Positions 23,677 to 34,922 of a stretch of DNA of 64,000 bases are shown in pieces. The notes under the pieces are model-generated. The model worked only from the letters and a program-made list of their open reading frames with translations, had not been told where the DNA came from and did no database searches. Both the position numbers and the translations under genes were made by a program. Origin of the DNA: Takakia lepidozioides. Lineage: Eukaryota; Streptophyta; Takakiopsida; Takakiales; Takakiaceae. Numbering within the stretch: the first letter of the stretch is position 1; every line of letters starts with the position of its first letter. The DNA lies in the NCBI GenBank assembly GCA_030704615.1, contig CM060731.1, forward strand, positions 2,976,001-3,040,000, in the 5' to 3' direction.

Positions 23677-25624
23677 GTTTGGACCAAAAACCTCCATTAT
23701 ATAATGTTGCTAAGTCATTGTGCACATAAGCCCCCCAAGGTTGCATGGGCCCTGTCCATTAAAGGATGGTCCTGGAATTAAAAAGGGGCATATATAGTAG
23801 GCTACAAAAGGATTTGATGAAATAACCCCTATGTAAGAGGTCCAAACAAAGGTGGTTTCTACGGTGACGTGTGTGGTAGACTTCTAGAAGGGTCTACGAC
23901 CACTTGACGGGGTCGAGGCCGGTGCTATGAGGGTATACAAAGGAGAAGAGCGCTCTAAATTGATAGAACAGCTGAGCTGAATAAATAAGCGCCAAAACAT
24001 TACACATATTTGAATGACATGCAAACAATTATGAACATATGAACTGGTGCTTCTTTTTGGTGGTGACTCATATTCTTTTGCGTGATTTCGGTTCTAGGGA
24101 GTGAGCTAAGGGGTCTTGGCCTCAAAGAAAAAAATGCCTTTGAGGCGATGTAATATAACAAAACGAATAAAATAGTTTTGAGACTTCATGACAACTTTAT
24201 AATGATGCAGTGAAGGTGCGATGGTGTGTTTTCGCTTGACAGTATAGGCTCCAATATTGATCACAGGTCTACAGATAAATAAAGCTTCTTGAGTGATTTT
24301 TTTCCAAGCGGCGATCGAATTGTTCATATACGAGGATTTGGTCTCCTGATGCCACTTTGTGTGGATATTCAATTCAGATTCACCTGTCCTGTTTGTGGGG
24401 TTGGAAGGTAGCACCTAATCTGATTTTCTGGCAAAGTTTGTTGAATTTTTTTGGACTGCGCTGTTTTTTTTAAGGGCTTTGACCTTGAAAATTCACTGAT
24501 GATTTTTCCAGGTGGGGGAAAATGCCTAAAAATATGATTTGACCTCTAAAAGGCTGGATGTTTTTCATCCATTTTCCAATCAAACAGACTGAATTTCACA
24601 AATTTGTTTTTCCATTAGCTAGTATATTAAGATATTCTTAGGTTTATTTGCTTAAAGCTAGGCCATGTGGGCCACCAAATTCGAAGTTGTTTAGTTAAAC
24701 CAGGGCAGAAGCTTGCCCATAATTGCTCAAGGTTAGGGCCTTGAGTCCCATTTTCTTGTTTCATCCTTGACTTTCAATGTCGATAAGCAAATTGATCGCA
24801 TCCAGGATTTATCACATTCAATCTTTTGATCTCCAACATGTAATTGATGCATCTATACATATGCTGTCTCTAGTATGGGAGCATTTCACTGTAGAATTAA
24901 GCCGTTGGATATCCAAAAGTCCGACATTCGAATGACAATATTTATATCACTTACAATCATGTAGTCTATGGTCTACTTAGTATGAAAATCCCATTTCCCG
25001 ACTCCGATAGCAGCAGTTGTGGTTGCTGTTTGTTTGCTTCTAATGTCTTTTCTTTTTTGTACTTTTGTATTTTTAAAATTTGATTTGCAGTCGTCGATTT
25101 ACCGACACTCATCAGACAAAATTGAAATATTAGAAATAAAAGGTTGGTGGATGATAAATCATGACACCAGACCAATATTCCTTTTTAACTATTACAATCC
25201 AACAATCAGACAAGTTGATAACACTCAATATAAAGAAAAAATAAATATAAAACATATATTGACGTGAATTGAAGAATGGACACTATGATTTCGCTGATGA
25301 TGGAAAAAAAAAAAAAAAAAAAAAAAAAAACCCCCATTATGGGTCTTTATCAAGGTTATTTTTTCCTTGAGCAATATTAATATTTTCTGGGGCCTCCTCC
25401 ATGCCTTTTCTTTAATTTTATATACTAATAAATAAGTAAACATAAGAAATGAGACCATTTCTTTTTTTAAAACAAAGGGCATTTTGGTTGCTACAAATAT
25501 GCTGAGAACAAATTGTTGTGTATAAATATAAATATATATACCTGTGTGTGGTTTGATTGGAGCTCAACATGTTGTGGGGTCAATACAAATGTTTTGTGAG
25601 TTTACTCAATAGAGAGGTCTGATT
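23677..25624. other. AT-rich spacer with a poly(A) run, no gene seen
   Basis: No supported coding frames. A run of 27 A lies at 25304-25330; the matching runs in copies B and C are both 25 long. Confidence 0.5.
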
Positions 25625-26110
25625 CTACATCGCTATCTTTTCTTCTCTCTCGTTCCATGTCGTGGAACTTTGAGTATCGATTTCTGATCTCAACCTTTTG
25701 TGCTTCTTGGTCCTTGGCTTTTTTAATTTGGGAGCAAATTTGGTGCGGGCTTTTCTCCGTTTAATCTTTGCAGAATCTTTTCTCCGCGGAGGTCGTCGTT
25801 TCTTCGTTGGGTAAGCACGCCTCCTACCTACAGATCGCGACTGGGGAGGCGAACTTGTAGATGTTGGAGGCAATCTGCCCTGCTTTGTACGCTTGAGGTC
25901 GTTTCGACTTTTCTTGAGGACTCTTCTAAGCCGCAAACCTAACTGGGTTTTCATCTTTGCAGGTATCTTTCCCTCATACTTCTCCTCTAGATACTTAAAG
26001 ATGTCCTGTTGGGTAGAGCCTGGGTGCTCCTTGAGCACACACACTGCATCCTCCACCATGGTTTGGTATTGGGGCTGCTCCCTGGCACTACTAGTACTTT
26101 GGTTGCCCAT
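25625..26110 (-). CDS. Small linker-histone (H1/H5 winged-helix) domain protein with basic tail
   Basis: This intronless 161-aa frame has a region at residues ~14-85 fitting the linker-histone globular domain: QYQTMVEDAVCVLKEHPGST, IFKYLEEKY, then a helix and a short Lys/Arg-rich wing ending near GRLPP. The tail (about 90-145) is dense in Arg and Lys (RRRAY, KKRRPPRRK, KIKRRKAR, KKPRTKKHKRLR) and short compared with canonical plant H1. Such a protein should bind linker DNA in the nucleus; its size and Arg content also recall H1-derived protamine-like proteins of plants with motile sperm, which is inference. The ATG is the first in the frame; a TATATATA stretch lies only ~28 bp upstream of it. 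The frame is intact only in this copy. Confidence 0.7.
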   Translation of the reverse strand: MGNQSTSSAREQPQYQTMVEDAVCVLKEHPGSTQQDIFKYLEEKYEGKIPAKMKTQLGLRLRRVLKKSRNDLKRTKQGRLPPTSTSSPPQSRSVGRRRAYPTKKRRPPRRKDSAKIKRRKARTKFAPKLKKPRTKKHKRLRSEIDTQSSTTWNEREEKIAM

Positions 26111-27489
26111 GACGCCAGGCTAGCACTGTTCAACTTGTATATATATATGTAAGAGATTAGGTAGCTCGTTCAGCATTTTCCACCCTCTGTGAAACATGCT
26201 CAAGACCAGTAGGTTACCTCGCAAATTTTGCAATCCATCCGAATGTCAGTGAATGAATCCACGCGGGTTAGATGCTAACATTTTGAGTCTATGCATGAAA
26301 GATAGGGATTCTTCTAAGAAGAACCAACCTTATATTTTTGTTGAGAAGCTTAGTAATTTGCTACAACCTCAATGTATTCACGACAGGCACCCCAATTGCA
26401 TAATAGTCGATGTAGAAATTCGTGGCTCCAACACTATAAGCATTAACAACTGTGATCAAAGTATCCGCATGGTAATACGTCCTGATCATGAGAGCTCAAT
26501 ATTCCCATACAACTTGTGTGCTTACACATGTGCCCCATAGTGCTCAACAATCGCAAGTAACTACGTTGATGGAGTTCTCATTCACATGCAACGGAAGCTC
26601 CTATCTGGAACACTCGGTAGGGTTCTTCCTTCATTTCGAGTGTGATGGACAAACGAACTCATTCCAAAGGTTGGCGAGCCACTGAAACATGAAGAGATAG
26701 ATTTGAAGAGGTGGAGAGAACACCAAGAGGTAGGTAGTTACATCAAACAGCAATTTAGTGTAGCATATGTTATGGCACTAAATTTTATATTGATACATAT
26801 CCAGTTTAATATTTTATTTCAATTAGCATTGTATCTTACCTTTTTTGTCACTTTACATATCCGTATTTATAACTTAAGATAAATGCTATCCCAGACTTTG
26901 GCCTCAAAATATAGTGTAGCTCCCTTTATAATCAAATTTCATGTAATATAAATTATATATAAATGTATATATTACCTTAAAATATGATAGCAAACGGGGC
27001 TGCAAGTGCAAACTTAGATAAAAACATCATCATTAAGAGCGAAGATCCTGATGTACCTACACCAGATAATACCTGCACCAGAAAACACCTACACTAAAAA
27101 TACCCAAATTTGATGTACCTATACCTAAATTTGGACCTCCACCTTAATACAATATGTGTCATCCAAATGATTTTGGGGTCAAATCTACATTTGCATAAAT
27201 AAACATTAGTTTCTTAAAAAAACAAATAGTACTGGAACAATAGTTATGATATATGGATTCTCGTATTCAATTATGCTTAATAATTGGCATGGACTTGATG
27301 TTTGGGATCGAACCTATACTTTTTGCTAAATTTAAGCTTTAGTTTCATGAAAAGAAAAAATAGTGGAACAAAAGTTATAATATGTAGATTGTAGTATTCA
27401 GCAAAATTCAATAATTGTATGGTATAGAGCATTGATCTTGGATGACCAAGTTTTCAAATCGAACCTTTGCAAAGGGGGATGAAATATAA
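26111..27489. other. AT-rich spacer, no gene seen
   Basis: Contains a diverged direct repeat (about 27230-27300 and 27350-27425, each with an AACAA-AGTTAT-ATAT-GATT pattern). The frame at 26253-26540 is not a recognised protein. Confidence 0.4.
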
Positions 27490-27860
27490 CAGGGTGGCAG
27501 AAATGATCCACAACAAAAGTTTTTCATTTAGGTCAATATATTCGTTTTTGTAGGAATTAGTGTGTTTGATGAAAAAGTTCACAGGGTGACAGAAATGATC
27601 TAAAACAAAAAATCTTTCATTTTAGGTCTTTCCTTTTCAGGTATTTTATTTTTAGATCTTTCATAACTACTCCCTATGAAAAGACGTAAAGAGCACGTTC
27701 ATTTAGGTCTTTTATTTGTAGGTCTTTCATGTAGGTCATTCATAACTAACCCCTATGGAAGGACGTTAGAGAAAAGCACGTTCATTTAGGTCTTTTATTT
27801 GTAGGTCTTTCATTTAGGTCATTGATAACTACTCCTATGAAAGGATGTCACAAGAAGAGC
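27490..27860. repeat. Short tandem repeats built on TTTAGGTCTTT / GTAGGTCTTTCAT
   Basis: Two ACAGGGTG-CAGAAATGATC units (27490 and 27583) are followed by about three units of ~80 bp with a TTCATTTAGGTCTTTTATTT core and a CTATG-AA-GACGT word. Also present in copies B and C. Confidence 0.6.
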
Positions 27861-28249
27861 ACCATTCCAGAGTATAAAGGCGACCTTCTGTTTATCTCAA
27901 CCTCCTTTGTTTTCTTCTTGTTATGCCTCTTCTTTCTCTAGTTGCAAATCATTTTCTCTCTTTAAGTTTGAAGTTAAGTTAAAAATTAATTGAGATGTCT
28001 GAAGGACTCCTAAAAATCTTGGTGTAAACTGAAAACCGAAGTCTGTAAAACTGAAAATTGAAGTATGAAGCAAAACAAAATAGCCTATAGATGTAGAAAG
28101 TCAAATTAAATCCGAGCAACAGCAAGTCCTAGCATATACTAAATGATTGCAAAGCTGAAGCAAATAGACATGAAAACATCATATAGTTTAGTATGTTGTA
28201 TGATCTAGGTCATCTACACATAGCAGAGCGTACTCTCGCTTGACTGCTC

Positions 28250-28899
28250 CTGCCAATTTTCAATTTATATAGACCTTAGTTTTCAGTTTACAGCAAAAAT
28301 TTCAGCCAGTCTTTCAGACATCACAGTTCATTTTAACACTACCATTGATTTCAGTTTTTATGACTTCAGTTTTCAGTTTACAGCAAGATTTTCGACCAGT
28401 CCTTCAGATATCTCAGTTAATTTTTATTACCAATAATTTAGTTTTCAGTTTTATATACCTCACTTTTCAGTTTAAGCAAGATTTTCAGCCAGACCTTCAG
28501 TCAATTTTTTAACTATCGTTTATTTCTTTTATAGACTTTAGTTTGCAGTTTTACAGACCTCAGTTTTCAGTTTATAGCAGACATCTCAGTTAATTTTTTT
28601 AATTACCATTGATTTCAGTTTTAAGTTTTACAGGTTTTTAATTTTCAGTTATATAGACTTCAGCTTTGAGTTTTACATACCTCAGTTTTCAGTTTTCAGT
28701 TTTCAGCATTTTTCAGCCAGATAGTGTTCAACCCAGTTTTAGACCTCAGTTTCAAGATGTCAGTCAGGTGGTCCTTCAAATGTCTCATTTAACATTACCT
28801 GTTTCATTTTTCCAAGATTTTTCAGCCAGTTTTTCAGAACAACATCTCAGTTAATTTTTAACTACCATTGATTTCAGTTACAGACTTCAGTTTTCAGTT
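28250..28899 (+). repeat. ~90-bp minisatellite rich in TTTTCAGTTT (copy A, cut by gap)
   Basis: About seven degenerate units occur in tandem, each with CAGTTTACAGCAAGATTTTC, a CCAGTCCTTCAGACATCTCA block and a CATTGATTTCAGTTTTACAG block. A single unit in the opposite orientation lies at about 27985-28070, so the array has a head-to-head partner. The contig breaks inside this array. The open frames here are by-products of the repeat. Confidence 0.8.
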
Positions 28900-29399
28900 N
28901 NNNNNNNNNNNNNNNNNNNNNNNNNNNNNNNNNNNNNNNNNNNNNNNNNNNNNNNNNNNNNNNNNNNNNNNNNNNNNNNNNNNNNNNNNNNNNNNNNNNN
29001 NNNNNNNNNNNNNNNNNNNNNNNNNNNNNNNNNNNNNNNNNNNNNNNNNNNNNNNNNNNNNNNNNNNNNNNNNNNNNNNNNNNNNNNNNNNNNNNNNNNN
29101 NNNNNNNNNNNNNNNNNNNNNNNNNNNNNNNNNNNNNNNNNNNNNNNNNNNNNNNNNNNNNNNNNNNNNNNNNNNNNNNNNNNNNNNNNNNNNNNNNNNN
29201 NNNNNNNNNNNNNNNNNNNNNNNNNNNNNNNNNNNNNNNNNNNNNNNNNNNNNNNNNNNNNNNNNNNNNNNNNNNNNNNNNNNNNNNNNNNNNNNNNNNN
29301 NNNNNNNNNNNNNNNNNNNNNNNNNNNNNNNNNNNNNNNNNNNNNNNNNNNNNNNNNNNNNNNNNNNNNNNNNNNNNNNNNNNNNNNNNNNNNNNNNNN
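28900..29399. other. Assembly gap (500 N)
   Basis: Exactly 500 undetermined bases, a round placeholder length rather than a measured distance. Sequence to the left ends inside the minisatellite; sequence to the right is unrelated. Confidence 0.98.
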
Positions 29400-29628
29400 A
29401 GGGGAACGGAATAATGGTAGTACTCCCGGGGGAGACGAAAAAGCTGGCCAGGTACGCCAGAAAGAAAAAAGAAGAGGGAGGTTGGTTGCTCCTAAGGCGG
29501 GTCACCACGATGGGCTGTTCAGCAGGGGACACGCTACGTTTAGGGACTGAGTAGCTAGGTTTGTTCTGAGTACAAGATTGGGCTGCATGCAGGCACGTTA
29601 AAAGTGTTGTGTAATAAATAGCCTTTGG

Positions 29629-30196
29629 TGGTGTTGGACTGGTATACTGATAAGAAACTGGTATCAATACTGGAATGTATACTGGTATGAAGTACTAGAC
29701 CAGTCTGGTATCACCTCAGGCCACTACCTAGCATATACCCGTATGTATCTGCTTCATAATATTATGGACGATACCCTACCAGTCTGGTAGGTGGTTGAAA
29801 ATTGGGTATTGGGTACCTGATACCAATACCAGATCCATTTTGGTGAGGTAAACCTGGTATCAATACTTTGAGGAACTTGAGGAATACCTTGAGGAATACA
29901 ATCAATGAGAAGCATGCTTGTACACATTTATATGCGAAGTTGGCCTTCAAAATTTACATATCATGAGTCTTTTTGATACCAGACCAGTATTGATAATACC
30001 ATGGTATCAATTTCAAAAAACTCTTGCTATTGATACCCGTAAAACATCACACCTATCAGGTATTATTGATACCACCATGGTACCCAAATCTCAGATTTTT
30101 GCCAATACCAGTACCTCCCTGGTATCACAATGGCCGGAGGCCTATATACCAGTACCAGCCTGGAGATGTTCAAAATACGATACCAGTCCAACACTG
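29629..30196. mobile_element. hAT-like non-autonomous element with CTGGTATC subterminal repeats
   Basis: GTGTTGGACTGGTAT at 29631-29645 is matched by its exact reverse complement at 30180-30194. The right end closes with ACACTG like the hAT element at 23.7 kb, whereas the left end has TGGTG instead of CAGTG. The interior is packed with GGTATC, GATACCA and CCAGTA words in both orientations. No transposase frame and no matching 8-bp flanks are seen, so the assignment is weaker than for the other element. Confidence 0.5.
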
Positions 30197-30381
30197 GTTG
30201 GAACTTATCCAAATTCCAATGGCTATTGCAACTTCCAACCTGGAAGTCGGCAACTTGTTTGGCACTGCGTACGACCCCATGAGACAGAGAGGCTCCTGTG
30301 AGCAATGAAGCGATGCCACATGCATCCCATGGAGAAGGAAGCGTGGCTATCGCGGGTTGGGTGGCACTAACCGAGTTGTGA

Positions 30382-30483
30382 CCAATCACGGAATGCGCGA
30401 GAGAGATAGTAGACGGCCAATCAAGGGATCACACACAAACGGACAAACCAAGAGAGCCGAGCTGTGGGCCAATGAAACAACGA
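30382..30483 (+). promoter_or_regulatory. Three CCAAT boxes upstream of the ELF4-like gene
   Basis: CCAAT occurs at 30382-30386, 30417-30421 and 30479-30483, all in the forward orientation and spaced 35 and 62 bp apart, within the likely promoter. NF-Y complexes bind CCAAT in plants. No evening element (AAATATCT) was noticed between 30300 and 31060. Confidence 0.35.
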
Positions 30484-30614
30484 CAATAGAGCACAAATCT
30501 TTGCGCGGGCCTGGAGTGGAGGCCTGCGCTGGTACACTGCGCTCCTCGCGGACAAGATTTGCTCTACTCACCTACTTGCTTGCTCTTCTTCTCTTCTTCT
30601 CGTGGAAACAGGCG

Positions 30615-30713
30615 ATGCAGCGTTGCATTACGATTGATTCCTGTGCTTTGATCCTGATCTGCTCTGTTGTTTCTGTTGTCGGTAGGTTATGTTTTGGGGG
30701 AGGTGTGTTTTAG
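30615..30713 (+). promoter_or_regulatory. Possible upstream ORF in the ELF4-like leader
   Basis: A 32-codon frame starting ATGCAGCGTTGC lies in the putative 5' leader about 350 bp before the start of the ELF4-like CDS and does not overlap it. A GTAGGT donor-like site inside it (about 30680) could start a leader intron and remove part of the frame. Confidence 0.25.
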
Positions 30714-31059
30714 CCGCATGGAGGTGGTGTTGCTTCCATGGGGCATGAGGCAGCCTGGCAGTCTCCGTGAACTCTCGTGTGTGAGGTAGAGATAGATAAG
30801 ATAAAGTTTCTTTAACGTCCAGTGAATTTACAGAGCCTACTGAGGTAGAGATAGAGAAAGAGAGAGAGAGAGAGACGGGAGTGCGTATGCATGAAGGGAG
30901 TTTCCATTTCGTTCGAACTCTTAGTTTCTGGCTTGCGGAGTCTCTTAGGCCCTGTGGTCATTGCTTAGGTAGAGCTTGAGGACTGGATAGCAGAGATTTC
31001 TCAACTGGAGAGTTGGTAAGAGGTGAGTGTCCGGGTAGGTGGGGTCGAGGAGAGGCGAT

Positions 31060-31452
31060 ATGGCGGCCGACAAACCAGTGAGTAAACCTACAATGGACAG
31101 TAAGGTTTGGGCATCATTTCACCACAGCTTCTCCCAAGTGCAGTTTCTGCTTGATCACAATCGGCTGCTGATCAAAGAAATCAACCAGAACCACGAGTCG
31201 AAGATTCCCGAGAGCCTTACCCGCAATGTGATGCTGATCCGGGAACTTAACGGCAACATCAACAAAGTGGTGGACCTCTATGCGAATCTGTCTTCCAACT
31301 TTGTGAAAGCGTTTGAGAATCATACTGAGGGTGATTCCGCGGCGCAAGCAACATCGAAGCCTGTGGAAAGCAGCACTAGTGGTGGTCTTAGCGGGGGCAT
31401 GAAGCCGCCTAATGTTTCCTCGCAAGGGCAGATGAAAGTTCGCACTTCTTGA
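31060..31452 (+). CDS. ELF4-family circadian clock protein (DUF1313)
   Basis: The intronless 130-aa product carries the ELF4 domain over roughly residues 14-85: VWASFHHSFSQVQFLLDHNR, LIKEINQNHESK, NVMLIRELNGNINKVVDLYA and LSSNF match the conserved helical region of Arabidopsis ELF4 and its paralogues. In Arabidopsis ELF4 joins ELF3 and LUX in the nuclear evening complex that represses clock genes at dusk. The tail after ~90 is Ser/Gly/Thr-rich and variable. The first ATG in frame is 31060; the frame stays open upstream to about 31039 without another ATG. Being intronless fits the family. It resembles both ELF4 and the ELF4-like group, so no specific symbol is given. Confidence 0.9.
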   Translation: MAADKPVSKPTMDSKVWASFHHSFSQVQFLLDHNRLLIKEINQNHESKIPESLTRNVMLIRELNGNINKVVDLYANLSSNFVKAFENHTEGDSAAQATSKPVESSTSGGLSGGMKPPNVSSQGQMKVRTS

Positions 31453-34400
31453 GCTTGAGAAGACAGAGAGAGGGAGGTAATAGGTAGACAAAGGCAGCTT
31501 CCTTCGAAGTACCAGCGGCCGTGATTCATCGGGAACATCTGGATAGAGACTGCAAGCGTCCGGGAACCGGACCAATTATGATCTAGGTCTGGAGGTAGAG
31601 GTCAATCACAGCAGACTGAACACACAAAGAAAAGACCACAAGCACGGCAGACCTTTACTTGGAAGGAAGTTACGCCTCTGCAGATGGAGGTGACGGAGAA
31701 GGCTTCAGTTTTAAGTTGAACATGGACTAGCCAGGTGTACAACTTCAATTCTCCGGATCTAATCTTCAATGCCGGTCAATCTGTGGGAATTATATTGAAT
31801 TCGAGATGAGACCAAATTTTGAAGTGCTAAGAAGTATTCGAATCCTTGGGGACCACGTTGGCTGAGGGGTCTAAAGCAATGTATTTAAACTTAATGACTT
31901 GGAAGTTGGTCTGCTTCGCTAACCACCTTCTCTCTTTTCTTCAATCACTTGTACAGGTTTGTCCACTCCATATATATCCCTGGTCTTGTTCCTGATTTTG
32001 GATCTGATGCATGTGGATCATCTATTATTTAAGTTGATCATAGTTCATGTGACTCGGGAAGTCTCAAAGGTAGTGATCTTCTTGTGAATTACTGTTGTTG
32101 AAATCGCAGCTTGAAATCGCAGCTTCCTCTGTCATCTCTCCTCAAGAGGAAGAGGACGGATCCTGCATCATCATTCAAAACCAAAAGGAGCGTCCATACA
32201 TGCTCTCTTTCTCACAATTTAAAGGAAACTGTAGGGAGACTTATGGCCCACCATCTACAAATTCAAAGCAGCAGCTCGCCCTTAATTATTGGCTTATGAA
32301 TTCTACTCAGTGTATTTGGCTGTGAGGCATGGCCTCTCCTGACAGGGCAATGCAAGGGGCAGAAAGCAGAGAGGCTGAATGAACTCTTGGGGAGTAGGTC
32401 TCCCACCAGAGAGGAGGAAGCTCTGTAACTCCCGCTCTTTCAACCTCCACTACCAAGCCTCTTTTAAAGGAGGATCTGTGAGCTCAAACCCTAAATAGCA
32501 GGCCTGCCTCCTGTGTAAGGTATGGTGCTCACAACTCTGAAGTTGTTTAGTTCACGCCTGGAATTATATCTCTCATTACTTTCTGTTTGTCCTTGCATCC
32601 CTCAATTCTTTAGTCCTGCACAAAAGGTGTTTAGCATACATGCTGTGAATTGGTCTATATTGGAGCACTTGGTTTGGTGGCAGCAAACTTTTTTAGACTT
32701 ATCTGACTTAATTCTCCTCCACTCGTTGCATTCTCATGGCATAGAATTTCCTGTCTTCTGCTTCCCCCATGAGTTTTGCAATGTAAACAGATTTCGTTTG
32801 GATTCTGGCCTTGCTTCAAGTTACATACATATGGCAGTTTGTGCCAGTCTGCGATTGGCATGTGGAGCAGTGATTAGCTGTGAGCTAGCATCTTTGCGTG
32901 TATAGGGGGAGCTGGTCTCTCTTACACGAAGTGTAAATCTCTCAGAATCTGGTAGCCTGTGATACGACCACAGCATATCTTTCCTCACATCTCCTATGGG
33001 TGCTGGTGTGAATGGCTATGAGCTACCCTCAGGGCCTAGGCCCCAATGCTTCCACAGCCTGATAAAGCACCAGGGCCTGAAGTGTGAACAATACAAGTTA
33101 ACCACGGCAAAAAATTGAGGACTCTGGGAAGAAAGAAACAAAACGAAACAAATCTGACTTCAAAACAAGGGGAAGCCCAAAGTGATCATGCAACAAGGAG
33201 GGCCAAAGCACCCACATAAACTTCCCAAAATGGATCGAGAATGCGGCGCCTTGGTTGAAGACTACTCTGTCTACAACAGACAATAGCACCACCAGTGTTT
33301 GCTCACAAGCAGAGTGTGATTTCATGGAAGAAAAGAAGGCAGAATCACATGCATAAATAAAATCATGCTGCTGCCAAAACCACAACAGGCGAGGATCCAC
33401 ACCAACACAAATGGGAAGACTGGCCGATGAAATTGTACAAGGAAGGATATACTAAGTAATTTACTCTTGGATTCCACTCTTGCTCTCCAAGGGACTGTAC
33501 TCCTGAATGTTTTTGGCGAGGCTGGAAACTGACGCTATTACATTCGCTCTGTCGAAGCATCCAAGCACTTGGGATCTCGTACTCGGAGAGCTCACCATTC
33601 CGAACTTGATACCTATCTCTCTTTTACTCGTATGTAGCGACAAAGGATGAATTGACCCATGTGTTGACCGCAACGGTCCAAGTATTATTCAAGGATCATG
33701 TCGATTCTCACACTAATCCTAATTAGTGTGGGTTGATTAGTGACGTAGTTATGATGCTGACTGCGCGTACCAGTTTAGGTCCTTTGTGGGAGAGAGAGAG
33801 AGATCTCTTCGTGGGTATGCGAGGAAGACCTGTAGTCAAGCGGGATCTAGTGACAGATCTTGTTCTGTAGCATCACGGAGGTGGTGCAAACTTGATGCAG
33901 GCTCCAGAGCCAGAGGTGAAGGGGGAGACGTGGTTCGGAAGAATTTCGGCACCTTCAATAAACGATCTAAGGTCAATAAACGATCTAACGATCTTAGAGA
34001 GGGAGGAAGGGGCAAGGGCAGGGGCAAAGCTGGCCCCTCAGGAAGGGGGTGAGGTCATGAGGAACGTGGTCACAGAGGTGGGCTCATCATCCTCCCACCA
34101 TCGATATGCTTAGAGTGGTATGCCAGATGAAACCCAGGAAGAAGTAGTGCGGGTGAGCTATTTAACCTTTCTGGATCGCGGAATATCCAAGGAGTTGTGA
34201 ATGATCTGCCAGTGCCGCGTAGAGGTCTGTACCCGAGAGGGGACCCAGAAATTCATGGATTTGAAAATCCGATCCGTCGCATCGTAGGCAGGGATCTCAT
34301 GGGTTGCAGTAGAACCAAGGAACTTGTCTGAAAAAGTGGTTGGAAAGGCATCCATGTATGATATAAACCGGGGTTGCACACAGACTTCTAAATTATGGTC

Positions 34401-34922
34401 ACCAGTAAACGTAACGGGTAGAACCCTCAGGAGTTACCGCGGGGTTCTATATTCTCTTCTCTGTTCCAGGAGATCCTGCTCGAGGCCAATGCCAGGCATG
34501 TGCACTGAATTCCAAATTTCGTGCTTGGCAAGAGTTGTTGTTGAAAATTTCCTCAACAGCGTGAAGATAGAATGATGGTGCATGATGTTCAGAAATAATT
34601 TCCACTTGTGTGATAAGATCTTTGAAGGCTTCAAACAGACATGAGTTTAGCACATTCTCAAGTGGGGATGCTCTTTCCAATCAGCATGTAGTACCCCGTA
34701 ATTATGTAGTAAGGTGTTACAAACGGTACTAGTAGGGTTTAAGGAACATGCCCGTTCCTGCTTGCTTATGGGGTTTTGTTGGTAGCAACTGGGAGGCTGC
34801 GCTTGTTCGACTCCCCTTCCGATTGTCCTGCAACCATGAATACAAATTGAAGACATATCACTCAATGTCAAAACAGGGATTCCTTACGAGTAAAATGCCG
34901 TGCAGGCCAAACTGGGCCTCAG
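31453..34922. other. Intergenic region, no gene seen
   Basis: Begins with the ELF4-like 3' flank. Open frames at 32522-32905 and 33786-34113 have no recognisable domain; the latter is Lys/Arg/Gly-rich and follows a GA microsatellite (33789-33803), so it may be transposon debris. The last ~200 bp are the upstream region of the rhomboid gene. Confidence 0.45.

Larger units (their letters stand above)
19513..28899 (+). repeat. Copy A of a ~9.4-kb segment present three times in the window
   Basis: This segment recurs inverted at 45255-54680 (copy B) and direct at 54681-64000 (copy C). Copy A starts in intron 15 of the biotin carboxylase gene (similarity with B from about 19513, with C from about 19609) and is cut by the N gap at 28899. 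It contains the last exon and 3' flank of that gene, a hAT element, the H1-like gene and the minisatellite. Relative to A the other copies differ mainly by one-base insertions and deletions. Confidence 0.9.

Noticed and set aside
26138-26149. TATATATATATG upstream of the H1-like ATG as its TATA box
   Set aside because: It lies only about 28 bp from the ATG, which would put the transcription start at or inside the start codon; more likely a simple AT repeat.
27980-28899. CRISPR-like array in the minisatellite
   Set aside because: Units are degenerate, abut without unique spacers, and the window is eukaryotic.
28868-29667. Long frames across the N gap on both strands
   Set aside because: They are open only because undetermined bases cannot give stop codons.
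32522-32905. 127-codon frame between ELF4-like and RBL15 genes
   Set aside because: No recognisable domain and no supporting splice structure; probably chance.
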